Made by a program: the position numbers and the translations under genes
In this document: positions 62,972 through 64,000 of the stretch, piece after piece
How the letters are laid out: the number at the start of each line of letters is the position of its first letter
Position numbering within the stretch: the stretch's first letter is position 1
Assembly: GCA_035496935.1 (NCBI GenBank)
Contig: DATJED010000014.1
Location: forward strand, 372,001-436,000
DNA from: Pseudopedobacter sp035496935
Lineage (GTDB): Bacteria > Bacteroidota > Bacteroidia > Sphingobacteriales > Sphingobacteriaceae
DNA length: 64,000 bases
Reading direction: 5' to 3'
The notes under the pieces: model-generated
Databases searched by the model: none
Seen by the model: only the letters and a program-made list of their open reading frames with translations
What the model was told of the DNA's origin: nothing

Positions 62972-64000
62972 CTATTTAGATGGATATTTCTGTAAACTAT
63001 TTGTTGGTCCATCAACAACTATATTTCCAGACTTATCAAAGTGCATTTTGTCGATAAAAACTACTCGCTCATGCCCAGTTGCTTTTGTTCTACCATGATA
63101 AACGCAAAGCATTTGTTTGCCGTTTGGAGACCAAGTGATGCTATTATGACCAGTACCGGAAACATTTCCCTTCTTTTGCAGAATTGGATTAAGTGACGAT
63201 TTTTCAAAAGGCCCTAAAGGATTTGATGATGTTGCGTAGCCTACAGCATAATTTTCGCCGTCGAAATTATTTGCTGAGTACATCATGTAATATGTGGTAT
63301 CACGTTTAAAAATGAAGGAACCTTCTGTCCATCTTCTATTCGCCTCATGAGCAGTAACCGAGCGGCTTTCCCATTCTGTTTTGTCATTTTGGGTTACTGG
63401 GGGCCTAAGCAATAGAACAGGTTCTCCTATTACTCCACTAAAATCGGGCTTCATTTCTACACCGTAAATCCAGCTCTCCTCAATTTCGTCATACCAACCT
63501 TGTTTTTTTGCCCAGGTAGCTACCTCACTTTCCACAGGGTGCTTATAACAGCATCTGGAATAATATAAGTACGCTTTTCCGTTTTCAAACATAACGTTAG
63601 CATCAATAATCGGATAATCCGGATTGAATATTGGACGATCGTACATATCGATAAAAGGGCCTGTTGGCTCTTTTGAAACCGCTATACCAATTTTAAAATT
63701 CTCCAACTCATTGGATGGGTTGGTTTTCCAATGTGCACTATAAAATAAATAGAAATTACCACCCCGCTCGTAAACCTCAGGTGCCCAAAATGCTTTTTCT
63801 CCCCACGCTTTCTCTTGTTTATTGGTATAAATAGCGCCTTCGTCTTTCCAGTTCACTAAGTCGCTTGACGAATAACATTTAAACCCATTTTTAACGCCAC
63901 CGGTGCCGTACATGTAATACTTTCCAGATGATGTTTTCAACACGTAAGGATCTCCCAGTTTTACATCAACTGGGTTTTTATATTTTGGAGAAACACAGCT
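62972..64000 (-). CDS. Glycoside hydrolase family 43, 5' end cut by window edge
   Basis: An open minus-strand frame entering from the right edge; 342 residues are visible. The first visible residues are SCVSPKYKNPVDVKLGDPYV, where the Cys could be a lipobox cysteine and GDPYV carries the GH43 general base Asp, so only a signal peptide is probably missing. A GTG at 63943 lies inside this motif and is not the real start. The other catalytic acids are the Asp in IIDANVMF and the Glu in RRWTEGSFIF. The five-bladed propeller repeats (YYMYGTGG, WAPEVYE, FYLFYSAHW, YLYYSRCC, YMMYSANNFDG) are complete to the C-terminus. It differs from the GH43 at 10246-11319, notably by a CC pair and a longer insert before the second catalytic region. 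Beta-xylosidase, arabinosidase or exo-galactanase activity are all possible. Confidence 0.88.
   Translation of the reverse strand, partial: SCVSPKYKNPVDVKLGDPYVLKTSSGKYYMYGTGGVKNGFKCYSSSDLVNWKDEGAIYTNKQEKAWGEKAFWAPEVYERGGNFYLFYSAHWKTNPSNELENFKIGIAVSKEPTGPFIDMYDRPIFNPDYPIIDANVMFENGKAYLYYSRCCYKHPVESEVATWAKKQGWYDEIEESWIYGVEMKPDFSGVIGEPVLLLRPPVTQNDKTEWESRSVTAHEANRRWTEGSFIFKRDTTYYMMYSANNFDGENYAVGYATSSNPLGPFEKSSLNPILQKKGNVSGTGHNSITWSPNGKQMLCVYHGRTKATGHERVVFIDKMHFDKSGNIVVDGPTNSLQKYPSK

Noticed and set aside
10246..64000. Assignment of the PUL to ulvan, porphyran, agar or carrageenan
   Set aside because: None of the marker enzymes I would expect (GH78, GH105, PL24/25/28/40, GH16, GH86, GH117) is present.
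1..64000. Mobile elements, CRISPR arrays, tRNA or rRNA genes
   Set aside because: No transposase, integrase, regular spacer repeat or recognisable RNA gene was found on either strand by eye; a tool-based scan could still find short ones.

Overview
The window looks like low-G+C Bacteroidota DNA, most likely family Sphingobacteriaceae (Pedobacter-like). The support is SusC/SusD pairs, a hybrid two-component regulator with an AraC output, two proteins with type IX secretion (T9SS) C-terminal sorting domains, TAnnTTTG-like promoter elements and many sulfatases. The genus is inferred from gene content only. I see no tRNA, rRNA, CRISPR array, transposase or phage gene.

Positions 1-10.1 kb are a compact stress island: an OprP-type porin cut by the left edge, Hsp20, a truncated universal stress protein (Usp), a response regulator with a CRP/FNR output, a triple-BON protein, a small helical protein, an L,D-transpeptidase, a PNPOx/Nim-like flavin protein, a tandem Usp protein and a second L,D-transpeptidase-like protein whose catalytic motif is destroyed (SKGD in place of SHGC). 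The non-coding DNA of this block holds eight exact TGA-N6-TCA palindromes. Several form pairs exactly 22 bp apart, and they lie 51-96 nt upstream of six start codons. The REC-cNMP-HTH_Crp regulator encoded in the middle is the obvious candidate to bind them.

Positions 10.2-64 kb are a very large polysaccharide utilisation locus (PUL). A GH43 lipoprotein (minus strand) diverges from a plus-strand operon: a frameshifted T9SS-sorted protein, a T9SS-sorted PL8 chondroitinase ABC-type lyase, a GH3 and two sulfatases. Facing it is a 40.4-kb run of 20 minus-strand genes from 62250 down to 21847: susC-susD-susC-susD, a DUF1735 lipoprotein, nine sulfatases, two GH2 enzymes, two NPP-type phosphodiesterases, the hybrid two-component sensor and a secreted Gfo/Idh/MocA protein. 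A further GH43 is cut by the right edge. All eleven sulfatases carry an intact formylglycine motif. No maturase for that residue and no unsaturated glucuronyl hydrolase (GH88/GH105) is in the window.

A likely working model is as follows. The lyase is exported by T9SS and cuts a sulfated uronic-acid-containing glycan outside the cell. The two SusCD pairs import the oligosaccharides. Periplasmic sulfatases, GH2, GH3, GH43 and possibly the NPP enzymes dismantle them, and the hybrid sensor detects a fragment and activates both operons. The two operons share a promoter layout: a direct repeat with 21-bp spacing (second copy CTACAAAATTG), then 24 nt, then a TAnn(T/A)TTG box. The substrate is not settled. 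PL8 points to chondroitin/dermatan-type glycans, but the number of sulfatases and the galactosidase, xylosidase and phosphodiesterase set go beyond what the plain repeat needs.
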